Source of the DNA: Channa striata
Taxonomy: Eukaryota; Chordata; Actinopteri; Anabantiformes; Channidae
Assembly (NCBI GenBank): GCA_033026295.1
Contig: CM065183.1
Location: forward strand, 21,491,202 to 21,555,201
Length of the DNA stretch: 64,000 nt
Direction: 5' to 3'
A program made the translations under genes and the position numbers. Positions 51,744 through 63,906 of the stretch are shown in pieces. How positions within the stretch are numbered: position 1 is the first letter of the stretch; each line of letters starts with the position of its first letter. The notes under the pieces are model-generated. The model had not been told where the DNA came from, made no database searches, and saw nothing but the letters and a program-made list of their open reading frames with translations.

Positions 51744-54296
51744 TCAGTCCCCCTCCCACACACAGTCACATTCTCGTAGAGGGTTTCTCTGGCGCATTGT
51801 GGTGATGACAGTGATCCGGTTCTCTGACAGCTCTTTGAGCTGCTTGATCAGCTGCTGCACACAGGGGCTGGGCCAGGGGTGACCGTTCAAGTAATCTCGG
51901 AGGATGAACGAGCGCTCCACCAGCAGTTCCAGCTGCACCAAGTGTCGCAGCCGGTGGAGGCTCAGAAGGTCTTTCTCTGGTTCCCGGCGGAAAAACCTCA
52001 GACACAAGAGAAGACAGAAAAAAACAGTTACTATTAAACATCCCATAAATCGTCTCACTAATTGGTCCGTAGACGTGATGATTGATGCTGCGTTAGTTGT
52101 CCATGTTTTTTCGCTTTCTATGGTATTTTAGTATGTATAACTGTATTCTTCATCCTGCTTTTATGTCTTTTATGTCCTTTACGGTTTAACCGACATTTAT
52201 TGTATTTTATTCGTTTTTTGTTTTATTCTGTACGGTGACCTTCAGTGCCTTGAAAGGCGCCTAAAAAGAAAATGTATTATTCCACGAGGTCTTGTTTTTC
52301 CTGTTAAATTACTATTTATCAGACTATTCATCTCTAAGTGTGTCTTCTCCCCGTTAACCTTGTGTCTTTGCATGCGAAGTTTTAAATGTTTGCTGTTTCT
52401 ATTCAAATGCTTCCTGTCGGTCTCACCGAATTCTGAGCGTCCTGAGCTGTGGAAACAGCATGGGGATTCGTCTGCAGAGGCTGCCACTGGAGCGGTTCTG
52501 CTCGATGTCAAGGTGCTTCAGTCCTGGGACTTTAGGAGCGATGGAGTCCATGTCTTTCAGAGTTATGGCCACACGCAGCGTCAGCCTGGTCACACTGGAT
52601 GGGATGGTGGTCGTGTAGGCAGCGAGAGAATTACCGCCTGGGAAGAGAGAAAACAAGAGGAAGAGTCGCATTAAACTCTGGATCTGTTTAGACAGGTAGC
52701 AGGGACCCACATTTCAGTTTTTGAATATCAACTCGGAAATGCTTGATCATATTCCACTGACAAACAATATCGTTTATGGGTACCATAAACAATATTATGT
52801 GAATTTTGTGGTATGGAATAAGAGGGACAACTGTTGTAAACGGATTTCCCAGTAAAAGCTTCCAAGTACACAACAGTAAGTTAAAAAACTTCTCACAGAA
52901 ATAAAAGAGAGGCCAGTGGGTTCCGTGGCTAACGAGAGGGTCAGTTTCTTCTTTGATAAATGGTTACTTCTTATACAAACTGCAGGAATTGCTTAGAGAA
53001 ACCAACATTATTCACATACAAAAACATTTTTAAAAAATCATAATTCATCCTTGAGACCTCCTGTGAAGCAGTTAGGGCACATCAAACTAAGGCTTCCGTT
53101 GTGTCCAGTCTGTAATAATTCATTGTGAATGTAGAAAGACACGGAACAGCAAGCACAAGCTGACAAAAGGCAACTGACCGATGATGGTGAGTGTTTCCAG
53201 CTGCTGCAGAGGACTGAGCCAGGAAGACAGGCGACATTCAACGCCCTCTCGGATGTACCTGTAGCGCACTGTCAGGGACCTGAGAGAGGGAAGGCTCCTC
53301 AGCGCATTCTGAGGCAGGATGGTCTCTGGGTAATCCACCAGCTCCAGACTGGTCAGCGCTGGGCCACCATACCTGGGTGCCCCTACATGAGGAAGAGGAG
53401 GTTCTCCATTTACACCTTTATTACAAAGATCTGTTACAGTAACTCACATCAACATAAGGCCAACTACTCCCTGAAACCGGAATACCTATTATTATATTAT
53501 TATTATTATTATGATTATTCTGGCCGGTTCACACCGGGATTACAGCTTCCATACAACTATCCAGCAACGTGCAAACCGACGCTCGCTGACCTGGGTGCTC
53601 AGGGTCCAGAGGGCTGAGGTAGTCGTCGGGCAGCGGCTCTGGCGGCTCGCCCCTCATGCCCCAGGACAGGTGCCGCAGCTTCTTCAGGCTCAGCAGCAGG
53701 TTGTGGAAGACGTCCCGGGGCACGGGTCGCACGGTGTCCAGCCCGTAGCCCTCGCCTTGCTGGTGGAAGAGCAGGTACCGCAGGTTGGCCAGCGTCGACA
53801 CGGCGTTAATGAAGTCCACGGTGCACGGCAGCCGCACGTTGCACACGCTCAGGTGCGTCAGCCGCTCCTGCAGCTGCGCGATCAGACCGCGTCCCAGCAT
53901 CGGCTCGTCCCAGGTGGCGTTCCGCACCCCGAGGTCCCTCAGCTCGCTGAAGCGCGGCAGGTTGTCCAGGTACTTGGCTTTGTAGAACCGCCCGCCGTCC
54001 ACGAACACGATGGCGGTGAGCGACGGCAGGAACTTGACGAGCCGCCTCCACTCTTTGCGCCGCAGGTGACGCACCGCCACCCGGGTCAGCCTGCGATGCT
54101 CCAGCGTGTCCCAGAAGCCGTAGGTGTAGCGGCGCAGCTCGGACAGCTGCACCGTGTGGCCCCGCCACAGGGACGGGTGGTCGACGAGCCTCCGGAGGTA
54201 CCTGCAGCAGGTACGGGTCGTGTTTTTCTCCTCCGTGCTCAGGAAGCTGAACACGTAGACCCAGACTTCAGGCGGAAGCTGCGGGAGATGCTCCAT
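51744..54296 (-). CDS. F-box / leucine-rich-repeat protein, 4 exons
   Basis: Exons in transcript order: 53591-54296, 53179-53382, 52427-52637, 51744-51996; junction phases 1, 1, 2; 457 residues. The N-terminus MEHLPQLPPEVWVYVFSFLS, followed by CCRYLRRLVDHPSLWR, is a clear F-box (about residues 3-45). The rest has irregular leucine-rich strands, for example LPSLRSLTVRYRYI, LQQLETLTIIG, VPGLKHLDIEQN and LFPQLRTLRIR. F-box proteins bind SKP1 and bring substrates to SCF ubiquitin ligases; the LRR region would be the substrate side. The ATG at 54296 is chosen as the first Met directly before the F-box. Exon 1 is GC-rich and long (706 nt). I could not match it to a specific FBXL or FBXO member. It sits between the chimeric gene and dtd2. 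Confidence 0.85.
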
Positions 54297-56391
54297 CGGC
54301 AAACAGCTGAAGGCTCAGGCCGCTTCGAGGGACCGGCGAGCGGGTGGAACAACGGCCGTGTTCGGACGGAACGGGGCGTGTGGGCGGTTCGTCGGGACCA
54401 ACATCTGTGACATTTCCATGCACCGTTAGCTCGTGTCCAATAACCGTCGCGCCGTGATGACGTCAGCCCATCCTCAAATCAATCTTAATTTATATTATTA
54501 TTCATATTTATTTTTATGTCATATTTATTTTCATTTTATTTTAATGTTAGATTTTATTTGTTTTTATATTTATGCTGAGGCAACATGTTAATTGATATAT
54601 AGGAAACTATGTTTTGTATGTTATACAGTTTTTAATAAAGCTGAAAAACGAGGGACTTTCAAATCTTACGCCTCTGGATTGAAGCAAAACCTGAAGATCT
54701 ATCTGCTTAACAGAGCGACACGGAACAACGTTCCTCTCTGGGACCACGGGACACAGAACACAACACATTTTTATGAAAACTGAAATAAAAATAAAAATCT
54801 TCGTTGTCCCCGGAGAGCACGGAGAGGCCTGCGGCTCGCCCCGCCCCTTTTTAAACGACGTAATCATGCGACAGTGATTTGTCTTTAGTTAAAATATGTT
54901 TAAACGTGTAACGTATGTCCGGCAATGAAATCACTCAACATTATCTACAAATATGCTGATATTGCAGCTACATAAACATTTAGCCGTTAGCCGAACTGTT
55001 ACCGGCATCCGGCCTAATAATTATTAACAAGTGTTTCTGCGTCGGCGAAGCTGATTGAGAATGGCCGGAGTTACGGGAGAGTAGAACAAGAAACGTCACG
55101 ATTAAAACCGTGAAAAAAATTGTAATAAAGGAGGAAAAAACTGAACTGAAGCTTAACTGTTTAAAATAACTGGAGGTTTTATTATAAAAAGAAAGAACGT
55201 GACATTTGTGATTTGAAATTGAAGAAATGTTATAGATGGGTGAAAACTTTGTCACACATGAAAAGAACAATAAAACACTATTAATGTTACAAACAGTCAT
55301 GTTAAAGTTGTATTTCCAGTAGGTCAAAGTCTGCAGAACCATTTACATCTCAATGTGGAGAAAGTTAAACAAGGAGAAAAAAGGCTGTAAGTTCATTAGA
55401 TGTGTTTGAGGAGCTGAACTTTGGTAGTTGGAGGGTTTTCAACTTTATATCAAATTATTCAGGGACATAACAGGAGAGCAAGCTGTGTCTTGTTCTATTT
55501 TTGTTTTTGTCTTTGTTTGATAGACAGTGACCGTTTCCATAGAGATGAATGAACGAGAGAGGAGAGGGGTAAGATTCACGTGTTTCCCTTTTTATACAGT
55601 ATAGTTTCAGCTATTTCAGCTAAAACTGTTCAGCATTGCTTGGAAAATCCTTTGAGCACTGAATCTTTCGCAGTGCGTTATTTTTTTGGAAATGCTTAAA
55701 ATAACAGTGTGAATGCTGTCCAAAGAGACCAAAGGACACGGTTCTCTTGTTTTATTTATTGTGATGTTGAAGTGATTAAATGTAGATCCACCACTTTCCT
55801 TTAACGTTCTGTCTATAAAACGCAGCTCAACAGGTAAGACCTGACAAGTTTTTGTTATAAAAGTCGTGTAGACTTTGTCATATTTGTTTGTTTAAAGAGA
55901 AGATGATTAAAGAAAATATTGAAATATAAATGATTAATATTTTTTGTAAATTAATTGTTACATGAATTTAAAAAATTATAAAATTAGCTTAACAATAAAT
56001 AATCTACAGATCAACCAAAAACAAATATAATTTGTTGATGATCATCAACATCAACATCAACTTTAGATACACATTGGAAATATTTCTTGGATGTTGTGTC
56101 ATCTTTGATATATTACAGCTGTGAGTCACCTGGGATCTTCTGAGAACAGAACAATACAAAATAAATAAATGTCACACAGGTTTGATTCAGGTTCAGAATA
56201 TTAAAAATATAACGGACAAATTCCCAAATGCATGATCTTATTTATATAAAAACATGAATGAAAGGCATGAATCCAGTATCATACATTAGTTTAAGAGGTG
56301 TACAGTGACAGCTGTGTCGACATCATTGTTACGTCTACAAAGGCTTCAACATGTGACTCAACTCAAACTTCCCTTCTCCACTCTCTGCAGT
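54297..56391. other. Intergenic region between the F-box gene and dtd2
   Basis: The right half is AT-rich; the proximal part near 54300-54470 is GC-rich and is the likely F-box gene promoter. No conserved open frame was seen. Confidence 0.55.
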
Positions 56392-57297
56392 TCAGAACTC
56401 CATCAGATGCGTGTATGGTCCGTTTGTGTCGAGCTTCAACACTTGTCTGTTTCCGTAGGTCCCGTGTTTAACCGTCACCTCAGCTCCACTCCCAGCTGGA
56501 GCAGCAGCAGCCATCAGTTCCTTCTCACACAGAGCAACGAAGGAGCTGTATAGCCGCAGGCCGTCCTCTTTGCCGATGTTGTTGTGGTACTGCATGCCCC
56601 TGCCTTTGGCCTTCCCACCCAGCGTGGCCTGTGGGACGATCAGCAGGCTGCCTGGAAGCTCCAGTACCGAAACCAACTTCCCTGAGTCGGACTCACACAG
56701 CCGCAGATTCAGCAGGGTGGACACTGGACGAGAGAGTGGAGGACACCGCAGTTAGTTTGGGGACTCGTTGCTCTGACAACACCTGCTCAAAAACGCAAAA
56801 CCTCCAAACTTGTGTTGAATCAGCAACAGTCTAAAGAAGCATAGGCCCAAATGAAGGTAAATGACCTCAGTCAAAGGTTAAAACAGATCACTGACCCATC
56901 TTGGGCAGAATGTCGTCTGTCGCTCCTTTGAAGAAGCAAATGTACATCACCATTCCTCTGTTGATCTGAGAACAGTAGAAACACAGCAACGGCAATAAAA
57001 AGCAAACTCCTTTCCAAACTCCTTTACCTCCATGTGTCAAATATTTTCACTGAGGAGAATCACGTTATGAAGCGCATGCTCAACTTTCAGACAGACTTTG
57101 TTCCAATACACGGAACACCTGCACACACGTGTGTTCGTATGACGGCGAACACGTGACGCGTTGATCCACTTTTCTTTCCTCACCTGGACAAACTGGGCCT
57201 CGGATTGGTCGTCAGCCGGTTTCACCTGGAGTCTGGCGTGCAGACACTGCTGCAGCACGGCCCGAGCTGCAGGCGCAGCGGCTCCCTTCTCTGTCAT
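56392..57297 (-). CDS. dtd2: D-aminoacyl-tRNA deacylase 2 (animalia-specific tRNA deacylase, ATD), 3 exons
   Basis: Exons in transcript order: 57184-57297, 56896-56965, 56392-56723; phases 0 and 1; 171 residues (human 168). The start MTEKGAAAPAARAVLQQCLH is followed by RGMVMYICFFKGATDD, VLELPGSLLIVPQATLGG, RGMQYHNNIGKEDGL and the C-terminal TNGPYTHLMEF. Both family motifs (PQATL and NGPYT) are intact, so it should be active. The family is a translation proofreading enzyme; ATD is known to remove L-alanine from mischarged tRNA-Thr. It is cytosolic and homodimeric in relatives. It is head-to-head with nubpl, as in human 14q12. It has the same exon plan as the DTD2-like block at 35989-37692. Confidence 0.95.
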
Positions 57298-58259
57298 CTC
57301 TGCTTATTGTCCGATTGTAAGTCACACGGACAGGACTTTATCACGGACGACACAAACAGCCGGAGAATGACAGCAAACACAGACATGCAACACACACTTC
57401 CGCGTTAGCGTCAGCTTCAGTTACTCAAAGTTGGTCAAAACTGCGCACGCATTGCGCAGTCGTCGTCTTCTTCTTCTTCTTCTTCTTCTTCTTCTTCTTC
57501 TTCTTCTTCTTCTTCTTCTTCTTCTTCTTCTTCTTCTTCTGCTTCTTCTTCTGCTTTCTTCTTCTGCTTCTTCTTCTGCTGCTCTTCTTCTCCTTCTTCT
57601 TCCTCCTCCGGAAATTTCCGGATTTGCTTATGTTTACCATTGATATATCGATTTTTGTTGTTTTGATCAACTTTTTAAATCAGTGCAAATGTGTAAAGTA
57701 CTAAACTACTAAATCTGAACCTTAAATTTTTAATTTTTAAAAATAATTTTATTTCAAAGAACTGAGCAGAGGTAATATTATAAATAACACAAGTATTAAA
57801 CAATTATTATTTTTTCTTACTTTGACCGTTAACCTATCTGAATTTTTTTAAATAATAATAAAGGAAATAACAAAGAAAGAAATCAGGCAAGAGATGTGGG
57901 TTTGTTTAAAAAAAGTAAGAACGCCAAAGAAAAGATATTCATGTTTAACAAATGTAAATTTACAAAGAGCAAATGACTAAACATTAAGCTGAAACATTTG
58001 TTTTAGTTGTAAATTCTAAATCATGCAAAAAAGACTCAATCAAAAACAAGTGTCCAGAAGATAAAGTTAATATTTAGTTGTTCCTAAAAGTGGTCAAACT
58101 ATGATTCAGAAAACACAATATTACTAATAAATTCATCGGTAAAGCACGTATTTAATAAATACGTGTTTGAATTAGAAAAAAGAAATAAAGTAAAGATTAA
58201 AACCCGGATGCGGAATGTTTCGCAAACGTGATGCGCGCTGACACGTCCGGGAGTCAAAC
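57298..58259. promoter_or_regulatory. Bidirectional promoter interval dtd2 / nubpl
   Basis: The 962 bp between divergent start codons holds CTTCCG (57397-57402, ETS-like) and an NRF1-like GC palindrome around ctgcgcacgcattgcgcag (57441-57459) on the dtd2 side. The (TTC)n tract comes next, then AT-rich DNA. A GC-rich block (58200-58255) sits just before nubpl. NRF1 commonly controls nuclear genes for mitochondrial proteins, which would fit nubpl; this is inferred from motif appearance only. Confidence 0.5.
57466..57608. repeat. (TTC)25 tract with imperfect extension
   Basis: About 25 perfect TTC units (57466-57540), followed by interrupted TTC/TGC/TCC units. It is a long pyrimidine/purine mirror-type tract inside the dtd2-nubpl promoter interval. 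Confidence 0.97.
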
Positions 58260-61200
58260 ATGGCTGCGGTCACTTACAGCAGGCTGCGACATCTGCTGAG
58301 ATTATCCGTCCGTCGAACCGGGCCAGAGACGAACCCCGGGCCTCTGTGCAGCGGACAGACCAGACGCTGCCAGGTGAGAGTCACCTTCGTTTCCCTGAGC
58401 GACTCGGGCCAAAGTAGACCGGACCGGAAGTTCGGACGTACGAGGTAGAAAAAGAACAACAGCAGCGAACATCCCCAACAGATGGAAGTTGTCACGTCTA
58501 TTATTTGATTTATTTAGTTTGATAAAATGTGGCCGTGTTTCATTAAGGTTAACGCCAAGAATTGAACCGGAAGGGGTTGTCTTTTTCTGGACTTGACTCG
58601 TCTGAAGATTTAAAGTCAGACATTTAAAAAAGTTTTGTGACACAAAGATCGTTTTTAGCCGTGAATGTCCGACATAAACCGGCCCAGTCAGGTTCAATTT
58701 AGCTTTGTTTGTAATTTGTACTTTTTTAAATATCAAATTTAGGCAACAACAACAACAACATCAGTTGCTGTGTGACTATGAACTAGAAACCGAATTCCGT
58801 TACGTGTCATCCCGCCCACCGACATTAGAAACATAAAAAGAAACAGTTCATTTGATTTTAGTTTAAATATTGTAACAGCTAAAACATCAGTTAGACTTTT
58901 TAAAAACATTCAGATTATCAGCAGATTTGTTTCCGTACCTTCGACTGCAGAGCTGGAAGGGGACGAGTCATAGGATGGATAATTTGGCTGTAAACTATGA
59001 AACCGTTTTTGTCCCATAACAAACACCCTTAGCGACTTAGACAAATGTCCGTAACGAGTCGACGCTCATCGTGCCATTAAAGATGTGGCGTTTGTTCTTT
59101 GCTGTGGTCGTGTGTCAGAGGTCAGTGGACAGTAAGGCCTTACAGGAGCGACAGAAGCAGCAGATGGCCAGAGGTCTGCCCAAACAGAAACCCATCACCG
59201 GGGTCAAGCGGGTCCTTGTGGTGGCTTCTGGGAAAGGGGGCGTTGGCAAGTCGACCACTGCAGGTACAGAGCTGCTGAAACACGGAGGGTTCTTTACACA
59301 TAAAACACGTTTCTCTGTTTTCTATATGAAATATTTGTATCTGTGCGTAGCAGTAAATAGCATGAGTTTGAAATATTACTCGATAAACTTATTAGCCTTC
59401 AAACATTGGCTGGCAGTGCAGCAGGAAACAAACCACATTGTAACCTACCGGCCTTTTGTCCGCAGTGAATCTGGCCCTGGGATTAACAGCAAACGATCCG
59501 GTAAGGAGAGTTCCGTCTCTTCAAAGTTTGTATTTTTCTCTTCTTTTACAGTCTCGCAGCCTGTCAGCAAAGAGGCTTTACTAAAAACCCTTCTAGTCTG
59601 CCAGGGAAAGTGTGTCCTCCATCAGCGTGATCAGTGGATACTGCAAAAAAATCCTCTTACAAAGACTGTTGAGTGTTTATGAGCCTTCACCGTGTGGGGC
59701 AGTCCTCAAATCTAAGCCTCGGCAGAGAAACCTGGTGAAGAGCATTCTGTCTGCATGTCTAGAGATGAAAAGAGAACTCGTTAAATAAAGTGATGCCTCA
59801 TCCAACTGGAAACAGGTCCGACTAAAAGTGAAACTAACAAAACGTGGCCTGTACACATCAGTTTTAAGCACGTATCCGTGAAAAGAAGCTCAGTTTTGTC
59901 TGTCTTGGTCTCACGTTGTTGTCAGACACGCTGGATCCAGTGGACGTCACTTTGTTTTCCGATTACGTCCATCACCTGATTTCATTTCATTCATGTATTT
60001 CAAAAATGTTGACTTCTGTTCAAAATGACGCCCGCTTTCTTTCTCAGACAAAGTCCGTCGGTCTGTTGGACGCTGACATCTACGGCCCGTCGATTCCCAA
60101 ACTGATGAACCTGAAGGGAAACCCGGAGCTCACTGACAGTACATCCTCCCGTCCCACGAATGTCCCCTGATGATCAGTTATTAAAGTGCCGGGTTGTCAG
60201 TGATGGTGCAGCTGACCTCAACTGTCTTATTCTTCTTGCAGACAATCTGATGATCCCTCTCACCAACTACGGGATTCCTTGGTGAGTTTCTTCACTTCTC
60301 TTTTCCCTTTGCTTTTGCTTTCAGACCAAAGGCAAAGCAAAAAAATCCATCTTAATTTTGAAAAGTGTTTTGTCTGCACATTTTGGTCTAGCGGGAGCTT
60401 TTTGAGCTTTGACAAAGGGAACGTTTAACACCGTCATCAATCGGTTTGGTTCAGACTTGTCTCCAAAGGGGCTCCCACACTGGATTAAAATTCCATGTGC
60501 CTCTGTGGATTCCCCTCAGTATTTCTTAACTCACTTTGATTTGAATATTTGAATTTAGTGCTAAAATTCAAAGAGCTGTTTTTGACAAGAAACTAAGGTT
60601 GTTACTTAATTTTCATTTAGGTAGATCATTTTCAGTCTTGTGCACAGAAAGGTTCAGCTCATCCGTCCCCCTCTTTCTTACATCTCTCTCAGCATGTCCA
60701 TGGGTTTCTTAGTGGACGATGTGGCTCCCATAGTGTGGAGAGGGCTGATGGTGATGTCTGCCATAGAGAAGCTGCTCAGACAGGTGACAGCCGTTCGGAC
60801 TTTGTCCGTTTGTTTCAGTGTTGTCCCTTCATGATAGACTGAGGGGTTGGTGTGTTTGCAGGTGGACTGGGGGTCCTTAGACTACCTGGTAGTCGACATG
60901 CCTCCTGGAACAGGAGACGTCCAGCTGTCCATCACCCAGAACATCCCAATAGCAGGTAAGTGTCACACGCTCACACACGCACACACGTTTGTGGTTCCAC
61001 TCGTTATCATATAATCCAAAGTAAATCCAAACTCTTCTGGTGACCAACGAAACTGATTAAACAACGTCATCTCCGGTGTGTGTGTGTGTGTTTTCTAGGA
61101 GCCGTGATAGTGTCGACGCCCCAGGACATCGCTCTGCTGGACGCCCGCAGAGGAGCCGAGATGTTCAAGAAAGTTAATGTGCCGGTAAAATAAAATACTG

Positions 61201-62496
61201 AGAGTTGAGATTTGAGCTGGATCATGATTCGTGGTTCATAATCGGATTTAGCTTGTTAATTTGTGTTTAGCATCAGTTGTACAGATCTGATGAACTTACA
61301 CTTTTCTTAAATGCTTCTGTTTTATACTTTAACTTTACTTCAATTTGGAGGCAAATGTCGGATGTTTATTATACAAGATATAATAAGCTACTGAAGTAAA
61401 GTACATAAAGGGGTTAATATTACGTAATCTAACATTTACCAGCTGCATCCTTTGGGATGTTCAAGCTGCAAATGTCCAAATGTCAGACCTATGAAACGTA
61501 CTGTGTGCTAACCTGCTGCTTCGCCTCGTCACACAGTGCTGTTCCCGAGTCAGGATCACCTGTCAAATATCCATTTTATTATCCATTTTATTTTCCGGAA
61601 ATTGGTTTAAAGAACTGGGTTAATCCTTAACTAATCACAGACATGGAGGTAAAGTTGCAATAAAGACGAAAACGTTTCTGTTTGCTTCCTGGAGGTTCTC
61701 GGTCTGGTGCAGAACATGAGCGTCTTCCAGTGTCCCAACTGTAACCACCAGACTCACATCTTCGGCTCTGACGGGGCCCGACAGCTCGCAGACACGCTGG
61801 GAGTCAAATTATTAGGTAGGAGCTCCGACGCATGGATCTGGACAGTAACATGTGGCGCCAGCTGTGTGTAGGTCACAGGACAGATAAACCAGTTAACTTG
61901 GTTAAAAAAATATAGACATTAATAATCAAATTATAGAAGATTGAATTCAATTGTGACAGAAGTAAAAATATCAACTAGTTTTGCTTATATAAGGCAAATA
62001 AGAAAGGACCCAGGATCAATGTGGGTGTAGACGAGGCACCTGAACCACATGCCCACACTCAGCTGTGGTCTCCTGTCCTCCTTCAGGTGACATCCCTCTT
62101 CATCTGAACATCAGAGAGACGTCAGACAGAGGAACACCGGTGGTCGTCTCCTCACCCGACAGCCCGGAGGTCTCTGTTCTACTTTGTTGTTTTTGTTTTT
62201 AGGTTTTTTCTTTTTCAGTTTAGTTAGTTCTGTTCTCTTTTCCTTTTCCTAATAATCTGTTATCCCGCCCGTTGTACCGGAATTAAACCTCAGAACTTAT
62301 TTTACACAAATTTTTAAAAAACATTTGTTAACTGCAAGATAAAAAGTTCAATAATAACCAAAGTTGCCCAGCAGGAAATACAGTCAAATCATTAAAAAGC
62401 TGTGTGTGTGTGTGTGTGTGGTCGTCTGTCTAGGCCGAGGCGTACAGGAAGGTGGCGTCTGTGGTGGTCCAGAGACTAGAGGAAGTCAGCACGTGA
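58260..62496 (+). CDS. nubpl: Nucleotide-binding protein-like (IND1), mitochondrial Fe-S P-loop protein, 11 exons
   Basis: Exons: 58260-58373, 59119-59263, 59466-59500, 60048-60138, 60242-60281, 60693-60783, 60862-60955, 61099-61184, 61695-61815, 62087-62169, 62434-62496; all phases agree; 320 residues (human 319). The N-terminus is Arg-rich and lacks acidic residues early on, as expected for a mitochondrial presequence. The deviant Walker A motif GKGGVGKST is at 76-84, and DADIYGPSIPKLMNLKGNPE, DMPPGTGDVQLS and STPQDIALLDARRG follow. The C-terminal CPNC (C245/C248) is the conserved pair that holds a bridging Fe-S cluster between two subunits. The protein delivers Fe-S clusters during assembly of respiratory complex I. 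An ATG at 59083 in the exon 2 frame is an intronic alternative and is not preferred. Confidence 0.96.
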
Positions 62497-62703
62497 TTGA
62501 CAGCTCCGACAGGACGTGAGCTGTTTGACTGACAGCACGTGCACAGAGAACATCACAATCCAAACACGTGTACTTTGTATTGTAGCATTACTGAAGAAAT
62601 GTGACTCGTTAGATACGTGATGAGATTTATTTAAAACTGCTCAGAGCAGGAGATTTTCCTTCAAACCCACAGTTTGATTGCATCTGAAATTAAAAACCGA
62701 CTC

Positions 62704-62709
62704 AATAAA
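62704..62709 (+). terminator. nubpl polyadenylation signal
   Basis: AATAAA about 208 nt after the nubpl stop codon; the first canonical signal downstream. Confidence 0.55.
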
Positions 62710-63868
62710 AAGAAACGGCACAGAACATTGTCATAATGTTGTGTGGTTTGCTGCAAGGGAGAAACATGTTTTTAGTTTGGATTCATTTTAGTTTCAAGTT
62801 TGTATCTGTCAAAATCTCTGTTGTTGCCACTTTAAAGTAATTGTATTTATTATAGTTTGCGCTTCTGTGGAAAAGTTAATTCTAGTGGCCCCAAAAGCAG
62901 CAGGGGAAAGCGTCGTAATGCAGTAACTTCTGTTGTAGACTAAAAAACATTTGGCAGATGCTTTATTGTCGAGTATTTGCATGTCAGGAACTCAGCCACT
63001 CTTTAACTCGCTCTGCACATGTAAACTGACACGATATTTGGCCTTTATTCACAGATGCTCTGGACAAAGCTGATGCTTAGGAACAACCAGCTGTTAGAGA
63101 GTCTGTGTCTGTTGGACTTTAGAGGAGCAGAATGAAGATTGTGTCTCATTCTGTGTAAAACTAAACTTGGATGTTTCACCTGCAAAACTTCACCTTCTTT
63201 TTTTAGTGCGTTTTCTGTTACAGTTTGGGGATGTGTCATTTTACAGGTCCACTTTTCTTACACCTCTGATCAATATCGCATCTCGTCTCATTTGTTGTTG
63301 TAAATTTGTGTGTGCTCTATGTGAGAACGCAGTGAGGAGAACCCCTCAGAGGCTTGTGATGTAGGAAGCCTCCCAGCACTGTGCACTTCCCCGGACAGAC
63401 AGCAGAGAGCGACGGTTGAATATGAACTACAGATTACGTAACAGTGGACGAGTAAGTTCACACCATAAAGTCTCAGGCTGATGTTCCTTTTACTTAGATG
63501 GAATCTGAAGGCGTCTTTCCAAACTGCAGCACTGCTATTTGCAAAAATACATAGAACAACAATAACTTAGTGGCTGCTGTCGACATGCACATGCAGGAGT
63601 TTTATTCCTTTCACAGAAGGAAATCACTGTTATGAAGTGGTGCAGAAGTGGCAGTTTGAATTGAGTCATTTATATCATCCAGGATAACGTCAAAAACAAT
63701 GATGGTCTCCTAAATGATGTCTTTGTTTGGGTCAGGACACAGTCACTGGACTGTCTCTGTGACTCGTGGGTCACAACGGGTGTTTTTTTCACACACTCTT
63801 TGCCAAAAACTGTTGACCACAGCTGTGAAATGTCTCACTGTGCCGGAGCAGAACAACACAACCAGGTC

Positions 63869-63906
<38 letters not shown>

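Noticed and set aside
53511..54410. 299-residue open frame on the plus strand
   Set aside because: It is antisense to the GC-rich first exon of the F-box gene. Its Gln/Val/Pro-rich translation has no domain, while the minus strand encodes a clear F-box.
57425..57670. Poly-Leu and poly-Lys open frames
   Set aside because: They are translations of the (TTC)n tract in the promoter interval.
59071..59682. 203-residue open frame as the nubpl start
   Set aside because: It reads through the exon 2 donor into intron and does not contain the mitochondrial presequence. The exon at 58260-58373 fits in phase and gives the family length.
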